Below, in pieces: positions 10,605 to 21,264 of a DNA stretch of 64,000 bases. The stretch lies in contig WNNJ02002783.1 of assembly GCA_012934845.2 (NCBI GenBank), positions 1 to 64,000 on the forward strand, read 5' to 3'. How positions within the stretch are numbered: the stretch's first letter is position 1; each line of letters opens with the position of its first letter. The stretch comes from Pomphorhynchus laevis. Taxonomy: Eukaryota; Acanthocephala; Palaeacanthocephala; Echinorhynchida; Pomphorhynchidae. The position numbers and the translations under genes are program-made. The notes under the pieces were generated by a model. It searched no databases. It saw only the letters and a program-made list of their open reading frames with translations, and was not told the DNA's origin.

Positions 10605-12780
10605 AATCCTTATTCTGATACAACGTCTGTTATTTATTAGTCAATTCATAAAAATGACGTTTATTTTAAATTTCAATTTTTTATTTTAACTTGATTTAAA
10701 TTATAAAAAATCTTATATTACAATTATTTATTTTATTATTAAATTATAAAATTTTGATTTAGCTTTATTATGTTTTGTTTATATTATAATTATATTAAAT
10801 ACGTAGACTCAGTTAGCTGATTTGATTTGATTTATTCTACACGTTTTTTATAAAATCTTATATAACAATTATTTATTATTATTTAATTATTTAATTTTAT
10901 TTATCACTATTATAGTGATAAAACATGATTATTAGCATGTTTTGGACTCACTTCTATCCTGAGTCGAGGAATAGGGCCGAATCCTGATTACATTGCATTT
11001 CTTAATGATGATCACTAATCCTGATTCTAGTACAACATCTGTTATCTATTATTTAAATCATAAAAATTGACTTTTATTTTAAATTTCATTTTTAACTTGA
11101 TATAAGTAATGTAAAATTTTATATAATAATTATTTATTATTTATATTTTTATTATTATTTAAATTTTATTTATAGTTAGCTAATATGATCTTATCGCATA
11201 TTGATTAACGTCTTAACGAAATTAAGAAGATGCACTATCTTTATTGAATAATTGATATTTATATAATTAATTTTATAATTATTTGAATATTTAATTATTT
11301 TATTATTTGAATTTATAAAATTTTATATAAAATTATATAATTATTTATAATTATTTATCTTAATATATTATTTAACTTGATATAAATTATATAAAATCTT
11401 AAATTATTTTCAAGATATTTTAATTATTTTAATGCGTGGTTCATGCAAAAGCAAGACAAACATCAGTTTTACTTTTGAAAATCTATACACGAACACTGAA
11501 GTGTCACAAATGAACTCGATTTTTCAAACTATTAATTTTATTTCCTCGTAACTACGATATACTGTGTAAAATTGATATTTTGAAGGTCTTTGATAAATAT
11601 TTGGTAAGACAATAAGCAGAGATTGTAAATTTGTCAAGAAGATACACTTTCTTTATTGAATAATTGATATTTCTAAAATTGTATATCATTCTCAAAGTAA
11701 ATTATTTTAAAATGAGTTATCGTAGCTAATTTTGACCTATATATTAAGAGCTGTTAAAACTGATTGTTCATTGAGTTATAACAAATTAATACTAAAATTT
11801 ATTACAAATTAAAAAAATAGATTATTTTTTTTCAATTTTAGAAATTTATTAATAATTAAAATTTATTAATAATAATTTACAAAGATTAGGTTCCCGCATA
11901 TGAGTAGATAAATCAAAACAATGCAAATTTAAAGCAAATCAGCTTTGTTGCTAGCCTATCTTGAACAAAGAGAGACTAAGCGTGCAAGAATGAAAGGAAC
12001 CCGTCTTAAATTAGTTATGACATCAGTGTAACGTAACTTTATTTACCACTAGCCGCTTTCAATTATCCGTTGACGTAATTTCTTTTTTTTCAACTACTTT
12101 TTACAATCGTTTAAAAGCCTTGTGACTGAGAAGCCTTCTGAATTTTCTACTCATTCCAAGTATTTAGATTTCTTTCTTCATGATAACGGAACAAATTTGT
12201 TGGGTCAAAAATGGCGTTTAATTAGGTATACGTGTTAATCACACTTACAACAATAAGAGTTCTCCCAAATCTTCCCCCAAATAAAGCCATCCATTCAACA
12301 TATAAACTGAATACTTTTTACTGAAGTAATACTAGATCTAACTTTATATTTGAATCCACATCAGACAACTCCGGTTATATCGAAAATTCAATAAAAGAAG
12401 CTTAACTTGCATTATTGAAAAATCAACAATAAAAATTGTTGAGGAATAGTAGGTGAAACTTGATAGCATAGCAGTTCCTCCTGATAAACACTAATCCTTA
12501 TTGGAATACATCGTCTCTTATTTATTAGTTAATTCATAAAAATTGGATTTCATTTTAAATTTCAATTATAAATTATATCATTAAATAAATACTAATTGTA
12601 TAAAATATTATGTAATTGTATTTTATTTATAATTATTTATCGATTTTTAATTTGTATATTGTATAAAATACGTATACTCAGTTATCTGATTTAATTTTTA
12701 CCGCATTCAATTGCATTAGTATCGAGATGCAAACAAATTTTGAAACTTCGCTATTAGCGCAATCAGCCCAAGTCAACTAT
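10605..12780. repeat. 2.18-kb direct duplication, copy 1
   Basis: Virtually identical to 30,066-32,241, with a constant offset of 19,461 bp (no net indel) and only three base differences found by eye. Contents are AT-rich non-coding DNA with two degenerate PLE-tail copies (10,930-11,060 and 12,440-12,560). The right breakpoint lies 98 bp before the piwi ATG. The left breakpoint is at AATCCTTATTCTGAT, a motif inside the PLE tail. Confidence 0.9.
12440..12575 (+). repeat. PLE-tail repeat copy upstream of piwi
   Basis: GAGGAATAG, GAAACTTGATAGCATAGC, AGTTCCTCCTGAT, TTATTTATTAGTTAATTC: a diverged copy of the PLE tail that has lost its left part. The second copy is at 31,900 in the duplicated segment. 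Confidence 0.6.
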
Positions 12781-12854
12781 TTTTTTTGTATTTGACCGAT
12801 ATATGACGTTTACACATTGAAGACTGCTCTATTTCATATTTTTAAATTTGTAAA

Positions 12855-12878
12855 GTTTAACGTAATTTACTTTTTCAG
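12855..12878 (+). promoter_or_regulatory. Probable 3' splice acceptor abutting the piwi start
   Basis: TTTACTTTTTCAG immediately precedes ATG, a pyrimidine tract ending in CAG. An in-frame TAA lies 21 nt upstream of the ATG, so the unspliced message cannot begin further upstream. This fits a 5' UTR intron or a trans-splice site. No donor can be pinned by eye. Confidence 0.5.
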
Positions 12879-15401
12879 ATGTCTTGGTTACCATCCGAAC
12901 GAACTCGTAAGGCTGTTAAATCTGGTGGAGATACGCGAGGTTCGTCAACCCAACCACCGTTGGAAGTCAGAGAAGAACGGGATCCGCGCAGGCAGGCCGG
13001 AAATATAGAAGGAAACGTGGAAGAAGGAGGTGACAGACCCCGCAGAAGACAGCGGCAAATCCGAATTGACGAGGTTGAAGAATCATTTCTGAAAATGAGT
13101 CTAGACGATTCAGCAGATGTTGGCAAAATTGGACAAACATTTTCGGTACTTACAAACTTTTTTGACATTGAAACCATGCCAAAGTTCATCGTCCATGAAT
13201 ATATGGTTTACTTTGAACCAGAATGTTTAAGAAGGCGAAATAGACTAGCAATGTTAAACAGTTTCAAGAAGAGTTTTCTCGGTTCTTTTGCATACGACGG
13301 AATGAAATTGTTTGTTAGCAGACGTTTGCATTCTACTGACAGCTCAAATACTGATGATAGCAGTGATAAGGAGGAACATACGATAACAGTAACACATCGG
13401 AACCAGCACTATCAGATCGTGATCAAACACGTAAATGTTGTTGCACCGAACACTCTTCCGTTTATTCAGCTGCTAGGTATTCTGTTTCGTGATAAATTAT
13501 ACAAATTAGGCATGCGTTCAATAAATCGAAATCTCTACGAACTTGGCAAAGAGCATCGAGTTCAGGAAGAAGGAATATACATGTTTCCAGGTGTAAAATC
13601 GTCGATTCTGCCAAAAGGAAGTAATAAAAATATGTTGTTATGTGTTGACAAGCTTCACAAAATTATAAATTCCTCTACACTAGATGAATACATGTATTCT
13701 TTTGAGCGTTGGGATCAACATGATAAGGATGAAGTTAAAAGATTCCTAGTGGGTCAGTCTGTAGTGACACGTTACAATATGAACAGCTACCGTGTAGACG
13801 ATGTCGACTTTAATAAATCAATTCAATCAATGTTTGACCAAAATGGCAGACAAGTCAGCTACATCGAATACTACAAGGAATTTTATAATGAAAATCTGAA
13901 ATGCAATGATCTTCCATTACTTGCAGTTCGGTCAAAGCGAGCGGACGGGTCCAGATCGTCAGTTTATTTAGTTCCTGAGCTTTGTCATCTCGCTGGTGTT
14001 AACACCGGATTAGGCGGCAACTTAAATATTATGCGAAGTCTATCAAAACATTGTGGACCTGTTAACCGAATGAGCTACGTCAAAAGCTTGCTTAAACGTA
14101 TTCAAGATAGCGTTGATTCAGAACAGCAGGAAAGCGGCCTACACTGGGGTCTTAATATTAAAGTTAAACCTAAGGAAATATCAGCTCGGTGTATGCCTGT
14201 GCTACAACCGCTAATGGACTGTGGTCGTAGCTCTAAAACTTGGCCTCAAGTATGCAATTCTGGCATGTTAAAACCGGTACCGTTAAAAGATTGGATTGTT
14301 TTACATTCACGCAACACAGACGTTAATGCACTAATAAATGGAATATGGGAAACAATGTCTCGTTTAGGTATGCAACCTGCTGATCCTATTATTCAACAAC
14401 TAGATGGTGATAGTGTACGTTCAGTCAACGAAACATTGCAGCGTCTACAAAATCAGAATCAATTAAACGCAAAGCAAATTGTAATGGTTGTTCAACAAGA
14501 TAGAACTTTAGATAAAAATTACAAGGAAATGAAGAAAGTGTTTTCGCAGAGGTTCGGTTTGATAACGCAGTTTATAAAGGGGCGTAACTGTCGTGGGAAA
14601 CCTGCAGTGCACCAGAAAATTGCACTACAGATTGGCTGCAAAATAGGTGGCGAAGCCTGGGCTTTGCATATTCCTTTTAAAAAGCCTACAATGATATTTG
14701 GTATTGATTGTTATCACGCAAGGGGTTCATCTAGTGTAGCCGCGTGTGTTGCTACTTTAAACCGATTCTGTACAAAATTTTATTCTCGGTGCTGTATTCA
14801 ACAAGAGGGTCAAGAAATACTAAGCGCGATAAAAGGATTTGTGCTTGAGGCTTTTCAGCAATTTGGCAATGTTAATAACGGGCGACTTCCAGATCAATTG
14901 ATCATATATCGTGATGGTGTCGGAGACGGTCAACTCGGATACATTCGTGAGCACGAACTTTCACAAATATCAGAAGTTGCCAAATCATTAAACTCAAAAT
15001 GCACGATAACGTTTATCGTAGTGAAAAAGCAGGGAAGTGCAAGATTTTTCCTTCGTCAGGGAGGTGGCCCTGATAGTATTGCTAATCCACCTGCAGGCAC
15101 AATTGTGGATCATACCGTTACTAATTCAAATTGGAGGGATTTCTATCTTATTCCGCAAAAGGTTACTCAAGGTACGGCTACACCCTCTCATTTCAATGTT
15201 ATCCTAGATGAATGTCAATTCTCAATGGACTTTATCCAAGATATGACATTCAAATTATGTCACATGTATTTTAACTGGACCGGGCCAATACGCGTTCCGG
15301 CCATGTGCCAATATGCCCATAAGCTAGCATTTTTAGTAGGAACATGCATGTCAGGTGAACCAAGTGCCGAGCAAATGTATAACAAACTATATTATCTTTA
15401 A
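12879..15401 (+). CDS. piwi: PIWI-clade Argonaute protein
   Basis: 840 residues in one exon, encoding a piRNA-guided endonuclease for germline transposon silencing. The N-terminus (1-75) is basic and Arg-rich (RPRRRQRQIR) without a clear run of RG repeats. The PAZ domain lies at about 270-385 (VVTRYNMNSYRVDDVDF, SYIEYYKEFYN, VYLVPELCHLAGV), then MID, with the PIWI domain at about 530-840. The catalytic DEDH tetrad is complete: D610 (FGIDCYH), E646 (GQEIL), D679 (YRDGVGDGQL) and H814 (CQYAHKLAFLVG). The C-terminus NKLYYL is the canonical Argonaute end. The start is chosen because of an in-frame stop 21 nt upstream and a full-length N-terminus. Vertebrate and insect PIWI genes usually have many introns, so one exon is notable. 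The upstream flank is a recent duplication. PIWI rather than Ago clade is clear from VPELCHLAGV, YRDGVGDGQL and RVPAMCQYAHKL. Confidence 0.97.
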   Translation: MSWLPSERTRKAVKSGGDTRGSSTQPPLEVREERDPRRQAGNIEGNVEEGGDRPRRRQRQIRIDEVEESFLKMSLDDSADVGKIGQTFSVLTNFFDIETMPKFIVHEYMVYFEPECLRRRNRLAMLNSFKKSFLGSFAYDGMKLFVSRRLHSTDSSNTDDSSDKEEHTITVTHRNQHYQIVIKHVNVVAPNTLPFIQLLGILFRDKLYKLGMRSINRNLYELGKEHRVQEEGIYMFPGVKSSILPKGSNKNMLLCVDKLHKIINSSTLDEYMYSFERWDQHDKDEVKRFLVGQSVVTRYNMNSYRVDDVDFNKSIQSMFDQNGRQVSYIEYYKEFYNENLKCNDLPLLAVRSKRADGSRSSVYLVPELCHLAGVNTGLGGNLNIMRSLSKHCGPVNRMSYVKSLLKRIQDSVDSEQQESGLHWGLNIKVKPKEISARCMPVLQPLMDCGRSSKTWPQVCNSGMLKPVPLKDWIVLHSRNTDVNALINGIWETMSRLGMQPADPIIQQLDGDSVRSVNETLQRLQNQNQLNAKQIVMVVQQDRTLDKNYKEMKKVFSQRFGLITQFIKGRNCRGKPAVHQKIALQIGCKIGGEAWALHIPFKKPTMIFGIDCYHARGSSSVAACVATLNRFCTKFYSRCCIQQEGQEILSAIKGFVLEAFQQFGNVNNGRLPDQLIIYRDGVGDGQLGYIREHELSQISEVAKSLNSKCTITFIVVKKQGSARFFLRQGGGPDSIANPPAGTIVDHTVTNSNWRDFYLIPQKVTQGTATPSHFNVILDECQFSMDFIQDMTFKLCHMYFNWTGPIRVPAMCQYAHKLAFLVGTCMSGEPSAEQMYNKLYYL

Positions 15402-15428
15402 AGTAATGTTCTTGTTTAGTTAAATGTA

Positions 15429-15434
15429 AATAAA
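15429..15434 (+). terminator. piwi polyadenylation signal
   Basis: AATAAA about 28 bp after the piwi stop codon, followed by T-rich sequence (TTTCTTCTTTTT) near 15,453. A very short 3' UTR is implied. Confidence 0.6.
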
Positions 15435-16349
15435 CCCATATTATAATCATATTATTTCTTCTTTTTATTGTTTTGAAGGCGTATTTGTCGTTACATGTCA
15501 TTTGGAAATTATACGTTGCGATTCTTCAATCAAAATGCACAGCTGTGCGTGTTATGTAGCGCACATGTTCAATACGAAAATAAGCTTTCTAGCGTTTGTC
15601 AGCTGAGTGATCGATCCCAACGAATTTTAGCAGTTTTTCATTGTTGCTTTTGTTTGGTGCAATACCTAGTCATCACATATTGTTAACTGCTGTTTACTGC
15701 TATGTATTTTGTTAATCCGGTCAAAAATGAAATTTGTAATATATAAAGGTTTATTAAGTCTATCCTAAAGTCTCGATCTTAAATACTTGTTCCACTACAT
15801 TATTTCAAATATATTAGATTTTCCGATTTATTTAAGTTCACTACAAAAATTAGATATAAGATCAGTTTACTGTGTCTACGTATTTTATATTATTTATAAA
15901 TTAAACATTTATATCAAATAAAATAATAAAATAATTAAATAATAAATAATTAAATAATTATAAATAATTTAAAATTAATATAATTTAAAAAATTTTACGA
16001 AATAATATATACATTAGATCATACAAACGCATCATATCAGTAATTAAATTGAATATACAATACTTGACAGAACCTAATAGGCCAAATTATTGATCGTTAA
16101 TACTTTCACCTCTATATTACATTAATCAGATGTCACTACATATGATTTAAATTAGGTTAGATACTTCTCCATTATAAGAAATATAAAAAATTCATCAAAC
16201 TTTCTTGAAAATTAGCAGAAAAATAATGTAGTGTAAATAGTACATAGTTTCAGTATTTCTGACGAAGGTTATATTACTGAGAAAACAAAGTCCATAGGTC
16301 AATATTAATTTGTCCCTATTTTCTAAGAAATTCATTCTTATTTTCTGCG
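15435..16349. other. AT-rich intergenic stretch
   Basis: No convincing gene. A small plus-strand ORF (15,495-15,686) has no recognisable content. A diverged minus-strand copy of the repeated ACGTAGAC...CAGTNNNCTGA module lies near 15,862-15,890. Confidence 0.4.
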
Positions 16350-17250
16350 GAGTCCTACAAATTTCAGTCCTAGGTCCCCTGCTTTTATCTTTTCTGTTTG
16401 GCGATCTTAATCCGTTTACCAATCCTTACTCCTGTAACGTCATATAATCCGCCGTTGACATACTCATCTATGATCATCCACTCGCCCATAGTATAAACGA
16501 TATCGTTATTTCTGCCTTTAACTCTCTTTTTCCATCTACAAACGTCTTTTCGATCTTCGTCTTGTTATAATCTCTGACAAGTCTGAAATAATATGTATCC
16601 TCTCCCGTAAACCAAACATATCTCCTTCCCTGTGTTTTTGCCTCATCAATCATCCCCATAGTCTACAATCTCACTTTCTTAGGCTTACATTTCGATTATC
16701 AAATTTGACTTTATCCCTTAATCCTTGATAAGTCTGCTCGTCTAACTTAATTCTCCGTGACACCCGCTGTATCCGCGTTCTTATCTACTTCCGTTCTCGT
16801 ATGCATCTTCTTTCATCGCTTTTCTTCCCCAAAATCGATTACTGTATCAACCTTTTCTCCGATTCTCCAAAAGCCATCATCCTACCCCTCAACGCATCAT
16901 CAACTCCGCCGTTTGAGTGCTGCTACGTCTCCGTCGCTTTGAACACACATACACACATCTTGCTTAACTCACATCTCCCATTATCCACATCCGCATCCAA
17001 CTCCGCTTTCTTCTCGTCACTTTTCGTCGCATGAAGAAAGTTGCTGTCAAACGTATAAGAGGCAAGCGGAGGAAGTGGATACAAGATCATCGATTTGTGA
17101 GGAGAATGTCATCGGCATATTGCATAACACGAAAAATATTTGTTCTGGTTATTTTATAGAGATCACCGAGAAGTAATATGTTTAGGAAAGAGCAAACTTA
17201 CGAACAAATTTTCAACTGGATCGTCGATAACGAAATTTGTATTACAGTTA
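16350..17250 (+). mobile_element. Scrambled remnant of L2-like LINE (family D)
   Basis: Pyrimidine-rich, higher-GC island. Plus-strand reading gives VLGPLLLSFLFGDLNPF near 16,360, IIPIVYNLTFLGLHFDY near 16,650-16,700, SSLFFPKIDYCINLFSDSPK near 16,805-16,870 and LPLNA...A near 16,900. These match the L2-like LINE at 41-43.8 kb. From about 17,050 a minus-strand piece (MQYADDIL at about 17,110-17,130) of the same family follows in opposite orientation, so the copy is rearranged. Stops and shifts are frequent. Confidence 0.7.
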
Positions 17251-18240
17251 CGAAGTAAACTTCACTTCTGGTCCATAAAATCGAAAGCTTTCATGAAATT
17301 AATGAATATAATTTAAAAGACCGATTTATTTTGAATCTGCTCTTTTACCTCTGACCTAAGTGAGTAATCGCAATGCACTTATAGTCGGCCTTCCTGGGCT
17401 GACGCGATATTGTTCGCCTGCAATCAAATGTTTATTTGATTTTAGCATAATTTGTCATCAAGTCTCTGTACAAACCAGGTATTATTGTATTTCCTTTGTA
17501 GTGGCTTTCCGTGATTGAGAAAGTAGCGCTTCAAGTGATTGTAAGCTTCAACTGATTATTTAATTTCTTTGAAACATAAGAATCGCCCGTCAGCTATTTA
17601 ATATACTTGCAATTTAGACCAAATACTTAAATTAAAAACTATATTTAATAATGATGGACTCCAAATATGTGTATTCTTGGCTGAATACAACTTAAAATCT
17701 CAGAATTGCCTAAATTCAAAGAAAATAAAGAACGGAGTAAATATACCATCCCTGTATAGTTTTTTTGGATACGACTGAGAGCTGACCAAAATTCAGATTC
17801 CGTATAATAGTTTCCGCGTATTGATTCGATTTTATTTGCCACGGATTTGATTCGATTTTATTTGCCACGGATTTGATTCGATTTTATTCTAATTTAACGG
17901 TATATCGAATCGACAACCAGAGTAAAGAAGAATTCCGTCTTCATGTTTCGAAACCATTACGGCTTTTCGAAAAAGTACAAGCATGATATAATTTATTTAA
18001 AATTCTAGATGAAGTTTATTCTATTTTGTATACACAAATCAGAAATCAACATATTGTTATCAAAGAATCAAAGAACTCAAGGTGTTTACACCTTAAGTTC
18101 TTTGATTCTTTGATAACAGTATGTTGATATCTTTTTTGTAAACACCTTGAGAAGCAAACTTATCTCATTTTGTAAAGTTTAAAATGCTTAAACTCCCTTA
18201 AAACTTTGCATTAAAGATAATAGGATTGTATCATCAACAC
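17251..18240. other. Intergenic stretch with short repeat and hairpin
   Basis: No gene recognised. It contains a 25-bp tandem repeat (TTGATTCGATTTTATTTGCC followed by ACGGA, about 2.6 copies at 17,819-17,888) and a long near-perfect hairpin at 18,045-18,128, listed separately. Confidence 0.5.
18045..18128. repeat. 41-bp near-perfect hairpin with 2-nt loop
   Basis: Left arm 18,045-18,085 (ATCAACATATTGTTATCAAA at its 5' part) pairs with 18,088-18,128 with one mismatch and one G-T pair, around a TT loop. It lies just upstream of the PLE copy. It is not obviously part of a transposon end. Confidence 0.8.
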
Positions 18241-18910
18241 AGTATTTCTGACCTGGGTCAAATGACCGGAACCTAAATGTCCACAGAATAAAACTATACC
18301 TATATTATATTGGAATCCAAAATTACATAAAAATCTAATAAAACCTAGGTTCATATGTAGTGCGTTTAAATGGACATTAAAATCACTTTCTGTCTATATG
18401 AATAAAATACTTAAAGTAATTAAAACACTTTAAAAATCTTGTAAGGTAATCAAAAATTATAAATTATTGTAAATTTAATATTTCAATAATATTTTGTTGA
18501 TTTATTCTTCTCTGTTACAATAAATATTGTAGGGTAATGCACTTTGAGAAATATGGTAGGGAAATCGAAATTAATTGTATAAAGCAATTTCAGTATTAAT
18601 TCTACAAAAGAATTTTTAGAACAGACAAAAGGAATAAATTTTCAAAATATAAATACATACGATTTTAGTACGCTTTATACAAATCTAGATTTAGTAGATA
18701 TTAAAGAAGCGTTAGTAAAATTAATTAATCTTATATTCGGAAAAAGATATACATATATATGTTATAATAATTATAACGTTTATCTTACAAAACTTAAACC
18801 ATCAAGTAAATAAAAATATATGGATAAAATTGAATTGTTATAATCCTTAAATATTTTGATAAATCAAAATTATTTAAAGGTAGGGACATCTATATTTAGA
18901 CAAGTAAAAT

Positions 18911-19489
18911 GTGTTCCAATATGGAGGTAATAGTAGCCCAATTATAGCTGACTTGTTTTTAAGCTTTATAGAATATGAATTTGTTCATAACTGTTTAAAA
19001 AATAAATCTAAATTATATAAATATATGAAATATATGTTTCGATACATTGATGATATATGTGTATTTAATTCTAATAATTTTTATTCAATTAGTGAGCACA
19101 TTTATCCAGAAAGCCTTATTCTTAACAAAACCAATATTGATGATAAAGAAGGTGTATATCTAGATATGAACATTAAATTAACATTAACTAAAACTACTAT
19201 TAATTTATATCGTAAAGATGACATATTTAAATTTACAAGAAACATATTTTTGCATGAGCATTCATGCATACCATATAATATAAAATATAATACATTAAAT
19301 AATGAAATTTTAAGAATTGCAACAATATGTAATGATATTGGCTTTCTTCAAAATCATTTAAATAATTTAATAGATACATATTTTAAACTAGGTTACTATA
19401 AAAATAACATCAAGCCAAAAATAGTAAAATATATAAACCAACACAATAATATAAAGAATAAATTTAAACTCTTAAGTGCCAATAATTGA
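18911..19489 (+). pseudogene. PLE reverse transcriptase, palm to C-terminus
   Basis: 192-codon frame opening inside the RT at QYGGNSSPIIADLF and running through the catalytic FRYIDDIC to NKFKLL. There is no true start here: upstream RT codons (RQVKCVP) are in another frame, displaced by one base at the P-x-GGN junction. The frame then meets the second unit of a tandem duplication and stops. Confidence 0.75.
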
Positions 19490-19900
19490 ATAATTTTTAT
19501 TCAATTAGTGAGCACATTTATCCAGAAAGCCTTATTCTTAACAAAACCAATATTGATGATAAAGAAAGTGTATATCTAGATATGAACATTAAATTAACAT
19601 TAACTAAAACTACTATTAATTTATATCGTAAAGATGACATATTTAAATTTACAAGAAACATATTTTTGCATGATCATTCATGCATACCATATAATATAAA
19701 ATATAATACATTAAATAATGAAATTTTAAGAATTGCAACAATATGTAATGATATTGGCTTTCTTCAAAATCATTTAAATAATTTAATAGATACATATTTT
19801 AAACTAGGTTACTATAAAAATAACATCAAGCAGAAAATAGTAAAATATATAAATCAACACAATAATATAAAGAATAAATTTAAACTCTTAAGTGGCAAAT
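19073..19900 (+). repeat. 416-bp tandem duplication within the PLE RT
   Basis: AATAATTTTTATTCAATTAG opens both units (19,073 and 19,489). The units differ at only a handful of bases. The second unit continues into the normal C-terminus (LSGKFLWMDNK) while the first is cut at LLS. A simple head-to-tail duplication, and a recent one. Confidence 0.9.
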
Positions 19901-19949
19901 TTTTATGGATGGATAATAAATAATATACTTTGTATTATAATAAGATACT

Positions 19950-20130
19950 AGATAGTTTTATCAGAGGAAATACATCATTAGCATGTATTTGGCCACGCTG
20001 GTATGTTGGGTAGCAGAGTTAGGGGCCGAAACCTGATAGCATAGCAGTTTTTCCTGATGACCTCTAATTCTTATTCTGATACAACGTCTGTTATTTATTA
20101 GTCAATTCAAAAAATAATATAAAGAATAAA
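19950..20130 (+). repeat. Conserved PLE 3' tail
   Basis: Blocks in order: TATCAGAGGAAATACATCAT, TTAGCATGTATTTGGCC, CTGGTATGTTGGGTAG, GTTAGGGGCCGAAACCTGAT, AGCATAGCAG, TTCCTGATGACCTCTAATTC, TTATTCTGATACAACGTCTG, TTATTTATTAGTCAATTCA. About twenty full or partial copies of this unit occur in the window. Here it directly follows the RT stop, which ties the unit to the PLE. Confidence 0.8.
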
Positions 20131-21264
20131 TTTAAACTCTTAAGTGGGAAATGTTTTACTAAAATTATAAAATTTTCACTAAATATATACTTAGTGTAAG
20201 AATAAGAAATTACGCTTAATCGATGTAGCTATGTTGTTCCAAAATAAAGGTTACGAAACCTGTTTACATAATAGTTCAATCTGATGACATCACTATTTGA
20301 ATCAATCATAGCAAAGTATGAAATTAGTTATACAATGATTTTAAAAGCAATTCTGTATCAGGATTGCTTAAATAATTTTTACTCCTTTTTATTTCAAAGT
20401 CAACAATTATCCGATATAGTTAGGATGATTTGTAACAATTTATTTTTTTTCGAAATGAAAAAAAACGGTAGAGCAGGATAATTTAGACAAAAGACAAAAC
20501 AGTTAACTCTTTTTATATTAAAGCTAATACAATTCAATATTTACAGATTAATGTTTTATGTACTTTGAATTTTCAAATAGATTATCATCGTCTATGTAAG
20601 ATGTCAGTAAACAATAACTGACCCTTACTGAAAGCGTGAACATTGTTAGTGAACATTATATAACCATTTACAAGAAGTAATAACGAATGTTCTTAGAACA
20701 GAAGTTTTATTATTAACGAATTAAATTGATTTAAATAGTATTCTTAATAAAACAGTTAATATTTATTTGATGCTTTGTCTAATTAAATAATTTTATAGTA
20801 AAATTTGTATATTTAACACTCTTTTAAGAATAATAATTTATTATTATGATTAAAAATAATTTAAATATTAAATTATTTAACTAATAACTAATTATAATTA
20901 AATAATTAATTATTAAAATTAACTTTAAATATAATTTAATTAATAATTTGATGAATTATTAAATTGATCTAAATCAATTTAATCAGTCATTAGTTAATGA
21001 GATCGTCAACTTTTAACACCATCATCAATTATTTTGTTAATTTCCCGAATATAGTAGCATTTGCTGTTTACAAAAGTAAAATACTTACTGCAAACTTTTT
21101 TATCAGGTGCAAATGGAAAATCCATTTTAAATCAGAAAAATACATTCTCTATATTTACTATATAATGAACTAAATCAAACGAGAGAAAATTTCGATGTTT
21201 TACTAAGAGGACTTTGTAAATTATACGGGCTGTTTGTGAAGTATTACCGTAATGGCACAGTGAT
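20131..21264. other. AT-rich intergenic stretch
   Basis: No gene recognised. It holds a short AT-rich inverted-repeat tract at 20,850-20,990 (TTAATTA-type) and the 3' flank of the sugar transporter. The short ORF at 20,284 has no identifiable content. Confidence 0.4.

Larger units (their letters stand above)
18245..20130 (+). mobile_element. Penelope-like element, longest copy, decayed, with tail
   Basis: Longest PLE copy. Near 18,300-18,420 are the RT N-terminal blocks (LYWNPKLHKN, IKPRFICSAFKWTLKSLS). Near 18,655 is NTYDFSTLYTNLDL (catalytic Asp A block). Near 18,890 is FRQVKCVP, then NSSPIIADLFLSFIEYEF, and near 19,040 FRYIDDICVFNS (catalytic YIDD). The C-terminal part is tandemly duplicated (two 416-bp units from 19,073). 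After LWMDNK and a stop comes the conserved tail (19,955-20,125). No GIY-YIG endonuclease is seen, so it looks like an endonuclease-deficient PLE. Stops and a frameshift make it defective. Confidence 0.85.
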
